Position numbers and translations under genes: made by a program. The notes under the pieces are model-generated. The model was not told where the DNA came from and ran no database searches. It saw only the letters and a program-made list of their open reading frames with translations. Shown piece by piece: positions 8,169-16,012 of a stretch of 64,000 nt of DNA. Every line of letters begins with the position of its first letter. Within the stretch, counting starts at the first letter, position 1. Source of the DNA: Clostridium_AW malenominatum. GTDB taxonomy: Bacteria; Bacillota; Clostridia; Clostridiales; Clostridiaceae. The stretch covers positions 95,438-159,437 of the forward strand of contig NZ_BAAACF010000002.1 of assembly GCF_039521365.1 (NCBI RefSeq). The letters are read 5' to 3'.

Positions 8169-8957
8169 TTATTTTATATAGTTAGAAGGATCTACTGGTT
8201 CTCCTTTAATTCTTACCTCAAAGTGCAAGTGAGGCCCCGTGCTATTTCCTGTACTTCCCACTTCTGCAATCTTATCTCCTTCTTTAATTATCTCTCCTTT
8301 TTTCACAAAAAGTTTGCTGCAGTGACCATATATAGTAATCCTATCCTCTTCATCTTCTATTTTTACTACATATCCGTACCCACTCTCCCATCCTGAAAAT
8401 ATTACTTTTCCAGGAAGTATAGCGTGAATTGGTGTACCTTTAGGTGCTGCAATATCAATTCCTTTATGCATTCTTCCCCATCTCATTCCAAAGGTGGATG
8501 AGATAGTTCCTCTAGACAATACAGGATTGCTGTCCTTAGCCTTTTCCCCTTTAACAGTAAAGCTTATACTCCAAACATCATCATGACCATTTATTATATT
8601 GTATGCAAAATACTTTGGTTCTCTTATTTCATCTTCACTTACTATATCAGTGTAGTAGGTTATTTTATTATTTAAAATAACCTCATTTACCTTTGTCATA
8701 TTACTATTTTTTATACTCTCTTCCTTTATTATTTCTAATAATGCACTTATATCTTCTTCACTCTGCAGTGTTGCCACCTTAACACCATCGGACTTTACTA
8801 TTATAGCCTCCTTATTAATCACATCCTCATTTGCTATTTTATGAGACTGGACAGTTCTATTTACCTTATATGTACTATTTATAATGCTCATTAATATTAT
8901 TGTTAGCACTAACGTTAATAGTAATATTATCGAATTTCCCTTCCTAATTTTTCTCAT
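8169..8957 (-). CDS. membrane-anchored M23 (LytM-type) peptidase
   Basis: 262 aa: a basic N terminus and one transmembrane helix (about residues 10-28), an extracellular linker region of about 110 residues, then a C-terminal LytM domain. The zinc ligands are intact: HKGIDIA (His, Asp), GHCSKL and HLHFEVR, so it is probably an active peptidoglycan endopeptidase. SpoIIQ of spore formers has this same architecture, and in clostridia it keeps its zinc ligands. The usual spoIIQ neighbour spoIID is absent here, so I do not assign that name. It is divergent from dnaD. Confidence 0.88.
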   Translation of the reverse strand: MRKIRKGNSIILLLTLVLTIILMSIINSTYKVNRTVQSHKIANEDVINKEAIIVKSDGVKVATLQSEEDISALLEIIKEESIKNSNMTKVNEVILNNKITYYTDIVSEDEIREPKYFAYNIINGHDDVWSISFTVKGEKAKDSNPVLSRGTISSTFGMRWGRMHKGIDIAAPKGTPIHAILPGKVIFSGWESGYGYVVKIEDEEDRITIYGHCSKLFVKKGEIIKEGDKIAEVGSTGNSTGPHLHFEVRIKGEPVDPSNYIK

Positions 8958-9060
8958 AATTACTCCCCTTTACAATGATACATATTTAGTGTAAAAAAAC
9001 ACCTTTATCTATTCTATGCAATTTTTACAATTTTATAATATAATTTGATAAAATGCTTTA

Positions 9061-9089
9061 TTGAGATAAGATATATACTTTGCTATAAT
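9061..9089 (+). promoter_or_regulatory. promoter of dnaD-dnaI
   Basis: TTGAGA (9061-9066), 17-bp spacer, TATAAT (9084-9089), 35 bp upstream of the dnaD start. No operator-like repeats were seen. Confidence 0.75.
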
Positions 9090-9124
9090 TAAATGATGTA
9101 ATAATTAATATAGGGGGTGTTTTT

Positions 9125-10102
9125 GTGAGTACTTTCATATTTAAAGATAAAAATTTGAATTATACTCCCGTAAATAATGTATTTATAGATAAACATATGC
9201 CACGAGCCAGAGGAGAGTTTGTTAAGGTATATTTGTTAGGGTTAAAATATTGCGTATCAGGAGAATTAGGAGTAAATTCATCTATTATGGCTGGTACTCT
9301 TCATTTATTAGAAACCGATGTATTAAACGCTTGGTCTTATTGGAATGAAGAAGGCGTTGTTAAAATGATTCCTGTGGATAATATGGGTAACTTTTCTATA
9401 GAATTTATGGATTTAAATGAAAGTAATGTTTCTTCAAACGAAGATATAAATTTATTACAAGAATTAAATAATAATTCTACTAAAGATATGCTTCAAGATA
9501 TTGAAAAATTATTAGGAAGACCTTTATCTACTAAAGAAATGACTATGTATATAGGATGGATTAAGGACTATAATTTCCCTCCTGAGATAATACTACTATT
9601 AATTCAATATTGTGCCTCTAAAGGTAAAACAGACTCTAGATATATAGAAATGGTAGCTATATCATGGCACGATTCAAAAATTTACACCATAGAAGATGCT
9701 CAAAGCTTTATCAAAAAGCATGAAGATAAGTGGGTAAATATCAGAAAGATATTAAGCTATATAGGAATAAAAGATGCAGAAGTTATGAAGCCTCAAGAAG
9801 AGTTACTTACAAAATGGCTTTCTACCTATAACTTTCCTTTAGATGTAATATTTAGGGCTTGCGATGTTTGTTTTCAAAGAATAAACAAGGCAGATTTTAA
9901 GTATATAGATGGAATTTTAAATAGCTGGTTTAAGGATGGGATTAAATCCATAGAAGATGTGGATAAAAAAGATAATAAAAAATCCTATAAAAGCAATAAT
10001 AACTTTAAACCAAAATTAGATAGCTTTAATAACTATGATCAGCGAAGCTATGATTTCGATGAATTAGAAAAAAAATTATTAGGATGGGATAATAATGCTT
10101 AA
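9125..10102 (+). CDS. dnaD: replication initiation protein of the DnaB/DnaD family
   Basis: 325 aa. Members help load the replicative helicase at the origin and at restart sites. Two DnaD-like C-terminal modules are seen, both with the Y(N/D)FP signature: WIKDYNFPPEIILLLIQYC (about residues 148-166) and WLSTYNFPLDVIFRACDVC (about 238-256), followed by an Asn/Lys-rich tail. Start is GTG 9125 with AGGGGGTG. It overlaps the helicase loader gene by 8 bp. That pairing (DnaB/DnaD-like plus DnaI/DnaC-like) recurs in clostridia. Confidence 0.88.
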   Translation: MSTFIFKDKNLNYTPVNNVFIDKHMPRARGEFVKVYLLGLKYCVSGELGVNSSIMAGTLHLLETDVLNAWSYWNEEGVVKMIPVDNMGNFSIEFMDLNESNVSSNEDINLLQELNNNSTKDMLQDIEKLLGRPLSTKEMTMYIGWIKDYNFPPEIILLLIQYCASKGKTDSRYIEMVAISWHDSKIYTIEDAQSFIKKHEDKWVNIRKILSYIGIKDAEVMKPQEELLTKWLSTYNFPLDVIFRACDVCFQRINKADFKYIDGILNSWFKDGIKSIEDVDKKDNKKSYKSNNNFKPKLDSFNNYDQRSYDFDELEKKLLGWDNNA

Positions 10103-11075
10103 AGGACATGGAGAAGAAGTCGTAAAAATATACGAGAATTTAAGGGATGAAGCAGTAAAATCCCTAGAAAAAAGACGTGAAGAAATTAAAAATCTAATTC
10201 CTGAAGTAATTACTATTGAAAATAAAATTGCCAAACTTTCAATAGATTTATCCTTGAATATATTAAGGAAAAAAGATAACATTGATAAAATTATTGAAAA
10301 TACAAAGGAAGAAATAACTGATTTAAGGATGAGAAAATCTGAGCTATTAGTTTCTAGAAACTACCCCATAGATTACCTAGATTTTCATTATAATTGTGAT
10401 AAGTGTAAGGATACAGGCTTTATAGGAAGAGATAAGTGTCAGTGCTATAAACAAATACTTGTTAAAGTTCTTTATAAAAATTCTGAGTTAAGTAATATGC
10501 TTGAAAGAAATAACTTCTCTAATTTTACTTACCATTACTTCTCAGATATTAAGAGCCCTAATGAGCCTGAAAGTCCTCGTAAAAACTTAGAAAAAATTGC
10601 TGATTTATCTTGGTCATTTATAGAGAACTTTTCCTCATCACAAGAAAACCTTTTGTTTTTTGGTGATTCTGGCACAGGAAAAAGCTTCCTTGCCAGCTGT
10701 ATAGCTAAAGAATTACTAGACAGAGGCTATATGGTAATTTATAAAACAGCTGTAGATTTAATAAAAGATATAAAGCAATCTAGATTTGGTGGTGAAGAGG
10801 ATTTAGAAAATTTATTAATTGACTGTGATTTATTAATAATAGATGATTTAGGTACAGAACCTTTAAATGAATTTTCTAAAGTAGAGCTTTTTAATTTATT
10901 AAACACTAAGCTTCTAAAGAGAAAGAAAATGATAATATCCACCAACTTTTCTATAGAGTTTATGTTGAAAAACTATTCTGAAAGAACCACTTCAAGATTG
11001 TTTGGTAACTTTACTTTATGTAAGTTTTTTGGAGAGGATATTAGAGTTAAATTGAATACAACTAAAAGAAGATAA
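10095..11075 (+). CDS. dnaI: helicase loader, DnaI/DnaC-type AAA+ ATPase
   Basis: 326 aa. The N-terminal half has a predicted coiled coil and a Cys cluster (CDKCKDTGFIG, KCQC; about residues 98-117), likely the zinc site of DnaI-type helicase-binding domains. The AAA+ half has Walker A GDSGTGKSF (about 194-202) and Walker B LLIIDDLG (about 248-255). It would load the hexameric DnaB helicase onto single-stranded DNA with its overlapping neighbour DnaD. IstB-type transposition ATPases look similar, but no transposase is nearby. Confidence 0.88.
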   Translation: MLKGHGEEVVKIYENLRDEAVKSLEKRREEIKNLIPEVITIENKIAKLSIDLSLNILRKKDNIDKIIENTKEEITDLRMRKSELLVSRNYPIDYLDFHYNCDKCKDTGFIGRDKCQCYKQILVKVLYKNSELSNMLERNNFSNFTYHYFSDIKSPNEPESPRKNLEKIADLSWSFIENFSSSQENLLFFGDSGTGKSFLASCIAKELLDRGYMVIYKTAVDLIKDIKQSRFGGEEDLENLLIDCDLLIIDDLGTEPLNEFSKVELFNLLNTKLLKRKKMIISTNFSIEFMLKNYSERTTSRLFGNFTLCKFFGEDIRVKLNTTKRR

Positions 11076-11080
11076 AAAAA

Positions 11081-11107
11081 ACATACACCTAATGGTGTAT
11101 GTTTTTT
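11081..11107. terminator. bidirectional terminator between dnaI and the tRNA operon
   Basis: A 9-bp stem ACATACACC / GGTGTATGT with a 4-nt loop is followed by T6 on plus and by a T-rich run on minus. It ends both the dnaD-dnaI message and the converging tRNA operon. Confidence 0.88.
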
Positions 11108-11109
11108 AT

Positions 11110-11184
11110 TGGAGCTGGCAATAGGAATCGAACCTACAACCTGCTGATTACAAGTCAGCTGCTCTACCGTTGAGCCATGCCAGC
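11110..11184 (-). tRNA. tRNA-Thr (anticodon TGT)
   Basis: 75 nt including an encoded CCA. Acceptor GCTGGCA pairs with TGCCAGC, the D arm and the T arm (GGTTCGATTCC) are present, and the anticodon loop CTTGTAA reads TGT. It is the last tRNA of the seven-gene operon. Confidence 0.96.
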
Positions 11185-11187
11185 ATA

Positions 11188-11264
11188 TGGCGACCCAGAA
11201 GGGACTCGAACCCTCGACCTCCGGCGTGACAGGCCGGCACTCTAACCAACTGAGCCACTGGGCC
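11188..11264 (-). tRNA. tRNA-Asp (anticodon GTC), copy 2
   Basis: 77 nt with encoded CCA. Acceptor GGCCCAG, anticodon loop CTGTCAC in a CCGGC/GCCGG stem, T loop GGTTCGAGTCC. Identical to the copy at 11461-11537. Confidence 0.96.
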
Positions 11265-11276
11265 ATAAAAAAAATG

Positions 11277-11352
11277 TGGTGGGCACAACAGGGATCGAAC
11301 CTGTGACCCTCTGCTTGTAAGGCAGATGCTCTCCCGGCTGAGCTATGCGCCC
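11277..11352 (-). tRNA. tRNA-Val (anticodon TAC), copy 2
   Basis: 76 nt with encoded CCA. Acceptor GGGCGCA pairs with TGTGCCC (one G-U), anticodon loop CTTACAA. It differs from the other copy by one base in the D region (GCCGGG versus GCTGGG). Confidence 0.96.
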
Positions 11353-11362
11353 ACATTATAAA

Positions 11363-11437
11363 TGGTGACCCCTACGGGACTCGAACCCGTGTTACCACCG
11401 TGAAAGGGTGGTGTCTTAACCGCTTGACCAAGGGGCC
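11363..11437 (-). tRNA. tRNA-Glu (anticodon TTC), copy 2
   Basis: 75 nt with encoded CCA. Acceptor GGCCCCT, anticodon loop CTTTCAC in a CCACC/GGTGG stem, T arm GGGTTCGAGTCCC. Same sequence as the copy at 11635-11709. Confidence 0.96.
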
Positions 11438-11460
11438 TTATTCTATTTTTAAATTTTTAT

Positions 11461-11537
11461 TGGCGACCCAGAAGGGACTCGAACCCTCGACCTCCGGCGT
11501 GACAGGCCGGCACTCTAACCAACTGAGCCACTGGGCC
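11461..11537 (-). tRNA. tRNA-Asp (anticodon GTC), copy 1
   Basis: 77 nt with encoded CCA, identical to the downstream tRNA-Asp. It is the third member of the first Glu-Val-Asp unit. Confidence 0.96.
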
Positions 11538-11547
11538 ATAAAAAATG

Positions 11548-11623
11548 TGGTGGGCACAACAGGGATCGAACCTGTGACCCTCTGCTTGTAAGGCAGATGC
11601 TCTCCCAGCTGAGCTATGCGCCC
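11548..11623 (-). tRNA. tRNA-Val (anticodon TAC), copy 1
   Basis: 76 nt with encoded CCA, anticodon loop CTTACAA. One D-region base differs from copy 2. Confidence 0.96.
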
Positions 11624-11634
11624 ACATTATATAA

Positions 11635-11709
11635 TGGTGACCCCTACGGGACTCGAACCCGTGTTACCACCGTGAAAGGGTGGTGTCTTAACCGCTTGAC
11701 CAAGGGGCC
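11635..11709 (-). tRNA. tRNA-Glu (anticodon TTC), copy 1
   Basis: 75 nt with encoded CCA, anticodon loop CTTTCAC. First gene of the operon, about 40 bp downstream of the promoter -10 box. Confidence 0.96.
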
Positions 11710-11750
11710 TTACAATCGGCACACTTGATCAGTGCCACCTAACATAGATA

Positions 11751-11779
11751 ATAATACAAGATATTAACTAAAGTGTCAA
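11751..11779 (-). promoter_or_regulatory. promoter of the tRNA operon
   Basis: TTGACA (11774-11779), 17-bp spacer, TATTAT (11751-11756) on the minus strand. This near-consensus strength suits a stable-RNA operon. Confidence 0.85.
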
Positions 11780-11810
11780 CTGTTTTTTTAAAACTTTTTT
11801 TGTTTTTTAT

Positions 11811-11855
11811 AAAAAAGGGCTAAACTATTGCTTTTTCAGCCTTCAGCCCCTTTTA
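11811..11855 (-). terminator. terminator of ppsR
   Basis: On the minus strand, AAAAGGGGCT pairs imperfectly with AGCCCTTTT across a long, partly structured loop, followed by T6. It lies 19 bp after the ppsR stop and upstream of the tRNA promoter. Confidence 0.7.
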
Positions 11856-11873
11856 TAATTTGATAAACTTAAA

Positions 11874-12692
11874 TTAGTAATCTTTTACACCACCGTATCC
11901 AATTGACTCCATTATTAACAAAGCCGTGTCTTCTATAGCTCTATTGGTCACATCTATAACTTTACATCTAAGTCTTTTCATTATTCTATCAGCGTATTCT
12001 AATTCGTCCAATACCCTCTCACCATTTGCATATTGCAAGTCCGGAGATATAATTCTTGAGAACTTATCCATTCTATGTTTTCTAATCTCCATTAGTCTTA
12101 TAGGATCTATAGTGAGTCCTATTATCTTTTTACTGTCTATTTCAAAAATTTCTTCTGGCAGTGGAATCTCTGGCATAAGTGGTATGTTTAAAGCTTTTAT
12201 TCCCTTATTAGCCAAATACATGCATAATGGCGTTTTAGACGTCCTCGATAGCCCAATCAATACTACATCTGCAAGCTTTACACCTTTATGGTCCTTACTA
12301 TCATCATATTGCATAGCAAATTCCATAGCTTCTATCTTTTTATCATAGGTATCGTCCATATTTCTTACCGCTCCAGGTTTATATTCTGGAATCTTATTTA
12401 AAATTCTAGAAGCAGTATTAATAGCCGGCCCTAATATATTTATTATAGCTATACCTTTTTCCACACATCTTTCTATTAAAAACTCTCTCACATCTACTAA
12501 CACTATTGTGTTTATTATCATTATGTCTTTGTTACATTCTATTTTACTCAAAAATTCTTCTGCAGACTCAAAGTTCTTTATATAAGTTACTCTCTTTACT
12601 ATTATTTTTTCATTAAACTGCCTAGCAGTAGCTTTTGCAACTTGTTCTGCTGTTTCTCCAATGGAGTCTGATACGGCATAAATTGTTAACAT
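11874..12692 (-). CDS. ppsR: pyruvate, phosphate dikinase regulatory protein (bifunctional kinase/pyrophosphorylase)
   Basis: 272-aa DUF299 protein. The family uses ADP to phosphorylate, and Pi to dephosphorylate, a Thr of pyruvate phosphate dikinase (or PEP synthetase). Seen: N-terminal YAVSDSIGETAEQVAKA and the P-loop-like GLSRTSKTPLCMYLANKG (about residues 150-167). I use ATG 12692 (MLTIYAVSDS), which has a GAGG site; an 18-residue in-frame upstream extension lacks family similarity. No dikinase gene is in the window. It lies 8 bp after a CoA-binding-domain gene. Confidence 0.93.
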   Translation of the reverse strand: MLTIYAVSDSIGETAEQVAKATARQFNEKIIVKRVTYIKNFESAEEFLSKIECNKDIMIINTIVLVDVREFLIERCVEKGIAIINILGPAINTASRILNKIPEYKPGAVRNMDDTYDKKIEAMEFAMQYDDSKDHKGVKLADVVLIGLSRTSKTPLCMYLANKGIKALNIPLMPEIPLPEEIFEIDSKKIIGLTIDPIRLMEIRKHRMDKFSRIISPDLQYANGERVLDELEYADRIMKRLRCKVIDVTNRAIEDTALLIMESIGYGGVKDY

Positions 12693-12700
12693 TCCACTAC

Positions 12701-13087
12701 TTACCTCGTCTTTCTGTTGTAGTAGGAAAGCTCTACTAAGGCACACCCTTCTATTGCTGTAATACCACTTTCTTTACAAAAATCCAGTATTTCCTCACTG
12801 GAAGCACCTGGTTGTATTAATACCTTATCTATTCCCAGTTCATGGGCTTCTTTTACTATATCTATTCCTTTTAAAGGGTTTATACATAGGTCAATTACAT
12901 CAATTTTATACGGAACTTCTTTCAATGATTTATATACTTCTTCGTTTCTACTACTAGGACTAATTCCCTTAGCATTAAAATCAAAATCCACTAATTTATT
13001 TAATATCCTATATGCATATTTCTCTTCATTTAAAACGTCTCCTACAACTACCCAATTGTCAAAATTTAATAATTCTTGAGCATTCAT
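12701..13087 (-). CDS. CoA-binding domain protein (YccU-like)
   Basis: 128-aa single-domain Rossmann protein of the CoA-binding family (related to the N-terminal domain of succinyl-CoA synthetase alpha). Seen: WVVVGDVLNEEKYAYRILN, then IDVIDLCINP and the GAS motif in VLIQPGASSEEI, with Cys in AIEGCALVEL near the end. The function is unproven. It is the first gene of a two-gene unit with ppsR; its promoter would lie in the 93-bp divergent gap to the flavoprotein. Confidence 0.82.
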   Translation of the reverse strand: MNAQELLNFDNWVVVGDVLNEEKYAYRILNKLVDFDFNAKGISPSSRNEEVYKSLKEVPYKIDVIDLCINPLKGIDIVKEAHELGIDKVLIQPGASSEEILDFCKESGITAIEGCALVELSYYNRKTR

Positions 13088-13201
13088 AAAATCCCTCTCC
13101 TTTATTAATATTTTAATTATATTATATACTTATCCCTCGCAATTATATATACTTTTTGTATATAATTATAATTAATATATATGTTAAAAGGAGAGATGGC
13201 A

Positions 13202-14425
13202 TTGTTCCATGATATTATAATAATTGGTGCAGGTGCTTCTGGAATAGTTTCCTCCATTGTTGCAAAGGATAGAGGCTTGGATGTAGCTATAATAGAAGGT
13301 AATGATAGAATAGGAAAGAAAATCTTAACCACTGGAAATGGTAGATGTAACATTACAAATAGATTTATAAATGATTTAAGATATTACAGTTATAATAAAG
13401 ATTTTTTTAAAGATACTCTTGAGGATTTTAATTTGGAAAAAACTATAGAGTTTTTTTACTCATTAGGGCTTCCAACTATAGAATTAGATGATGGCAAAAT
13501 GTATCCTTCATCTTTGCAAGCCTCTTCAGTTTTAGATATATTTAGACTGGCCATTGACGAAAGAAGTATACCACTATACTTAAGTTTAAAAGTAACTAAA
13601 GTTAATAAAATTAATAAAATTTTTCAAATACATACTTCTGACGACAAAATATTTACCTGTAATAAATTAGTTTTAAGCTGCGGTGGAAAATCCGCTCCAA
13701 ATACGGGCTCTGACGGATCTGGATTCTCTCTTGCAAAGTCTCTTGGTCATAAAATCATAGCTCCTGTTCCTGGCTTAGTTCAATTGAAATTAAAGCATGA
13801 TAAATTAAAAGCACTGTCTGGTATTAAGTTTGATGGTAACGTTAAAGCTTTTATTGAGGGCTCTTTAGTTAGGGAAGAAATAGGTGAAATTTTATTTACA
13901 GATTACGGTATATCTGGTCCCCCAATATTGCAACTTAGCAGCCACCTATCAAGAGCTCTTTATGAAAAGAAAATTGTAAGCTTAGTAGTAGATATGAATC
14001 CACATATTTCTATGGAAGATTTAAAGGATTTTTTAGAAAACCACTGGGGACTATTTAATTATAGAACCATAAGCGAGTCCTTAATAGGTATAATAAATAA
14101 GAAACTTATACCTATTATATTAAAAGAATGTAATGTATTTGACATTCACAAACCTTGTTATCAACTTTCTTGGGAAGAAAAAAATAATATAATAACTTTA
14201 TTAAAGCATTGGCAATTTACAGTGTGCGATACAAATTCCTTTAATAATTCGCAAATTACCTGTGGAGGAGTAGATACAAAAGAAGTAGATTCTTTTAATC
14301 TTCAATCTAAAATAGTTTCTAATTTATATCTTACTGGAGAAATTCTTGATGTACATGGCGATTGCGGAGGATACAATCTTCAGTGGGCCTGGAGTAGCGG
14401 ATACATTGTTGGAAAGAATCTGTAA
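13202..14425 (+). CDS. NAD(P)/FAD-dependent flavoprotein (HI0933/YhiN family)
   Basis: About 407 aa. FAD-binding DIIIIGAGASGIVSSIVA at the N terminus, the family motif TGNGRCNITN (about residues 45-54), CGGKSAPNTGSDGSG mid-protein, and the C-terminal FAD contact LTGEILDVHGDCGGYNLQWA. Related proteins include BaiN-type reductases, but the substrate here is unknown. Start: AAGGAG (13188-13193) is 8 nt before TTG 13202 but only 2 nt before ATG 13196, so I prefer TTG. ATG 13196 or 13181 remain possible. Confidence 0.85.
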   Translation: MFHDIIIIGAGASGIVSSIVAKDRGLDVAIIEGNDRIGKKILTTGNGRCNITNRFINDLRYYSYNKDFFKDTLEDFNLEKTIEFFYSLGLPTIELDDGKMYPSSLQASSVLDIFRLAIDERSIPLYLSLKVTKVNKINKIFQIHTSDDKIFTCNKLVLSCGGKSAPNTGSDGSGFSLAKSLGHKIIAPVPGLVQLKLKHDKLKALSGIKFDGNVKAFIEGSLVREEIGEILFTDYGISGPPILQLSSHLSRALYEKKIVSLVVDMNPHISMEDLKDFLENHWGLFNYRTISESLIGIINKKLIPIILKECNVFDIHKPCYQLSWEEKNNIITLLKHWQFTVCDTNSFNNSQITCGGVDTKEVDSFNLQSKIVSNLYLTGEILDVHGDCGGYNLQWAWSSGYIVGKNL

Positions 14426-14440
14426 TTTTTCTGGACACAG

Positions 14441-14478
14441 AAAAGATGTGACAACTCTAAGTTTGTACACATCTTTTT
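14441..14478. terminator. bidirectional terminator between flavoprotein and lyase genes
   Basis: A 10-bp stem AAAAGATGTG / CACATCTTTT has a 17-nt loop and T tracts on both strands. It ends the plus-strand flavoprotein and the long minus-strand catabolic cluster. Confidence 0.82.
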
Positions 14479-14482
14479 ATTT

Positions 14483-16000
14483 TTAAATGCCTATTAACAG
14501 CAAGTTATTTACAGTATCTCCAAGAATTTTCTCACTATCTTCTAAATCCTTTGAAATTTCCCTGTAAAAATCTATATCTTCCTTAATTTTAATCTCTCTA
14601 TTTTCTAACATTCTCCTTGTTTCCTCAGGGGCTGGCCCGCCAGTAACTTTTCTTATATTTACGAAATTTACTGGATCTAAAGCCTTAGATATATCCTGCG
14701 GTGAAATATTAAGCTCCTGTACTCCTACCTCTTGGGCTAGCTCATCAAGTATTTCTGGAGTAATATCACCAATACTTAAATTATTATTGATTAGGTGTTT
14801 TACGATAGATGCTGTTATTTTATGACTCTTCCTAAAGGAAAGCCCCTTTTCTCTAACCAAGGTGTCCGCCAGCTCTGTAACAGTTATGAAGCCCTCCTTT
14901 GATCTATTAAGAAGCAAATCTTTATTTACTTTCATAGTAGCAAAAACTGATGTAAATATATTTAAAACTTTTATAGTATTTTCTATAGATTTATAAAGAT
15001 GAGGTTGAAGTTGTTCTTCTGTATCTACAATATCTCCAAAAGGAGTATTATGGAGCATGTTAAATACACAGTTAGCTTCTCCTATTGCCGCACTTGCCAT
15101 GGGCCTTGTATGTTCTAGTGAAGATGGATTTCTTTTTTGTGGCATAATACTACTCTTTTGTACATATGGGTCTGTTAAGTAAAATGCGTTAAATTCCTTT
15201 GTACAAAAATCTAAGGTGTCTTTTATAAGCTTTGACATATTTGTATTAAGTATCATAAGAGTGGACGCTAACTCCATAAGATAATCAGAACCCGCTATGC
15301 AATCATAGGAATTCTCAATCACATCATTAAAACCTAATAACTCGCACATTCTTTCTCTGTTAATGGGAAAACCTGTAGTAGTTATTGCTACTGCACCAAT
15401 GGGAGAGAGGTTAATATTTTCATAGACTTTTTTTATTCTTTCATAATCTCTCGATAAAGAATCGTAAAAGGCCAAAAGATAGTGTGCTAAAGTTGTAGGT
15501 TGAGCTGGTTGAGTGTGAGTATAGGCTGGCATTACCGTTTCTATGTGTTCCTTGGACAGATTTAGTAAAACCTTTCTGAAATTATTTAATCTCTCCATTA
15601 TTTCTATAACCTTTACCCTAAGTACCATTCTAAATTCACAAATATCCAAATCATTTCTACTTCTTGCTATGTGAAGTCTTCCTGCTACGTCTTCACCTAT
15701 TATATCTTCTAATTTACTTTCTACAGTAAAAAACATATCTTCATAACTAGTATTGTATTCTACTGCCGAAAAATCCTTTTTTTCTATTTCATTTAAACCT
15801 TCAATTAGTTTTTTGCTTTCATTCAAGTCTATAATTTTTTGTTCATAAAGCATAACTACATGAGCCTTACTTATTTTTATAAAAGGCTTATAATAATATT
15901 CTCTTTGTATATTAAATACAGGCCTTAATACAGCATCTGCAAAGGTTTTTCCTGGGAAAGTGGTTCCATCAGTTTTTTCTACATGTTCTTTCATGCACAT
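14483..16000 (-). CDS. argininosuccinate-lyase-superfamily enzyme, non-canonical
   Basis: 505 aa. Fumarase/aspartase-fold lyase: HIARSRND (110-117), THTQPAQP (161-168) and the catalytic-loop signature SSIMPQKRNP (283-292) are intact, so it should be active in eliminating fumarate or a similar product. It lacks the N-terminal WGGRF typical of ArgH, has P where most ArgH have R in the HxQ(R)AQP motif, and is about 40 residues longer. No argG is present; the neighbours are sugar transport and ROK genes. I read it as a catabolic C-N lyase on an unknown N-succinyl-like substrate. Arginine synthesis is less likely. Confidence 0.78.
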   Translation of the reverse strand: MCMKEHVEKTDGTTFPGKTFADAVLRPVFNIQREYYYKPFIKISKAHVVMLYEQKIIDLNESKKLIEGLNEIEKKDFSAVEYNTSYEDMFFTVESKLEDIIGEDVAGRLHIARSRNDLDICEFRMVLRVKVIEIMERLNNFRKVLLNLSKEHIETVMPAYTHTQPAQPTTLAHYLLAFYDSLSRDYERIKKVYENINLSPIGAVAITTTGFPINRERMCELLGFNDVIENSYDCIAGSDYLMELASTLMILNTNMSKLIKDTLDFCTKEFNAFYLTDPYVQKSSIMPQKRNPSSLEHTRPMASAAIGEANCVFNMLHNTPFGDIVDTEEQLQPHLYKSIENTIKVLNIFTSVFATMKVNKDLLLNRSKEGFITVTELADTLVREKGLSFRKSHKITASIVKHLINNNLSIGDITPEILDELAQEVGVQELNISPQDISKALDPVNFVNIRKVTGGPAPEETRRMLENREIKIKEDIDFYREISKDLEDSEKILGDTVNNLLLIGI

Positions 16001-16012
16001 AAAATCAACTCC

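Noticed and set aside
8169..8957. spoIIQ
   Set aside because: Architecture is compatible, but the usual spoIID neighbour is absent and no forespore promoter could be identified.
10095..11075. IstB-type transposition ATPase
   Set aside because: There is no transposase or terminal repeats, and the gene overlaps dnaD and has the DnaI-type cysteine cluster.
10973..11591. Open frames across the tRNA cluster
   Set aside because: They translate tRNA sequence (typical false motifs such as HSSAGRAS) and have no support.
14483..16000. Arginine biosynthesis argH
   Set aside because: No argG or other arg genes nearby, non-canonical N terminus and motif; kept only as a superfamily assignment.
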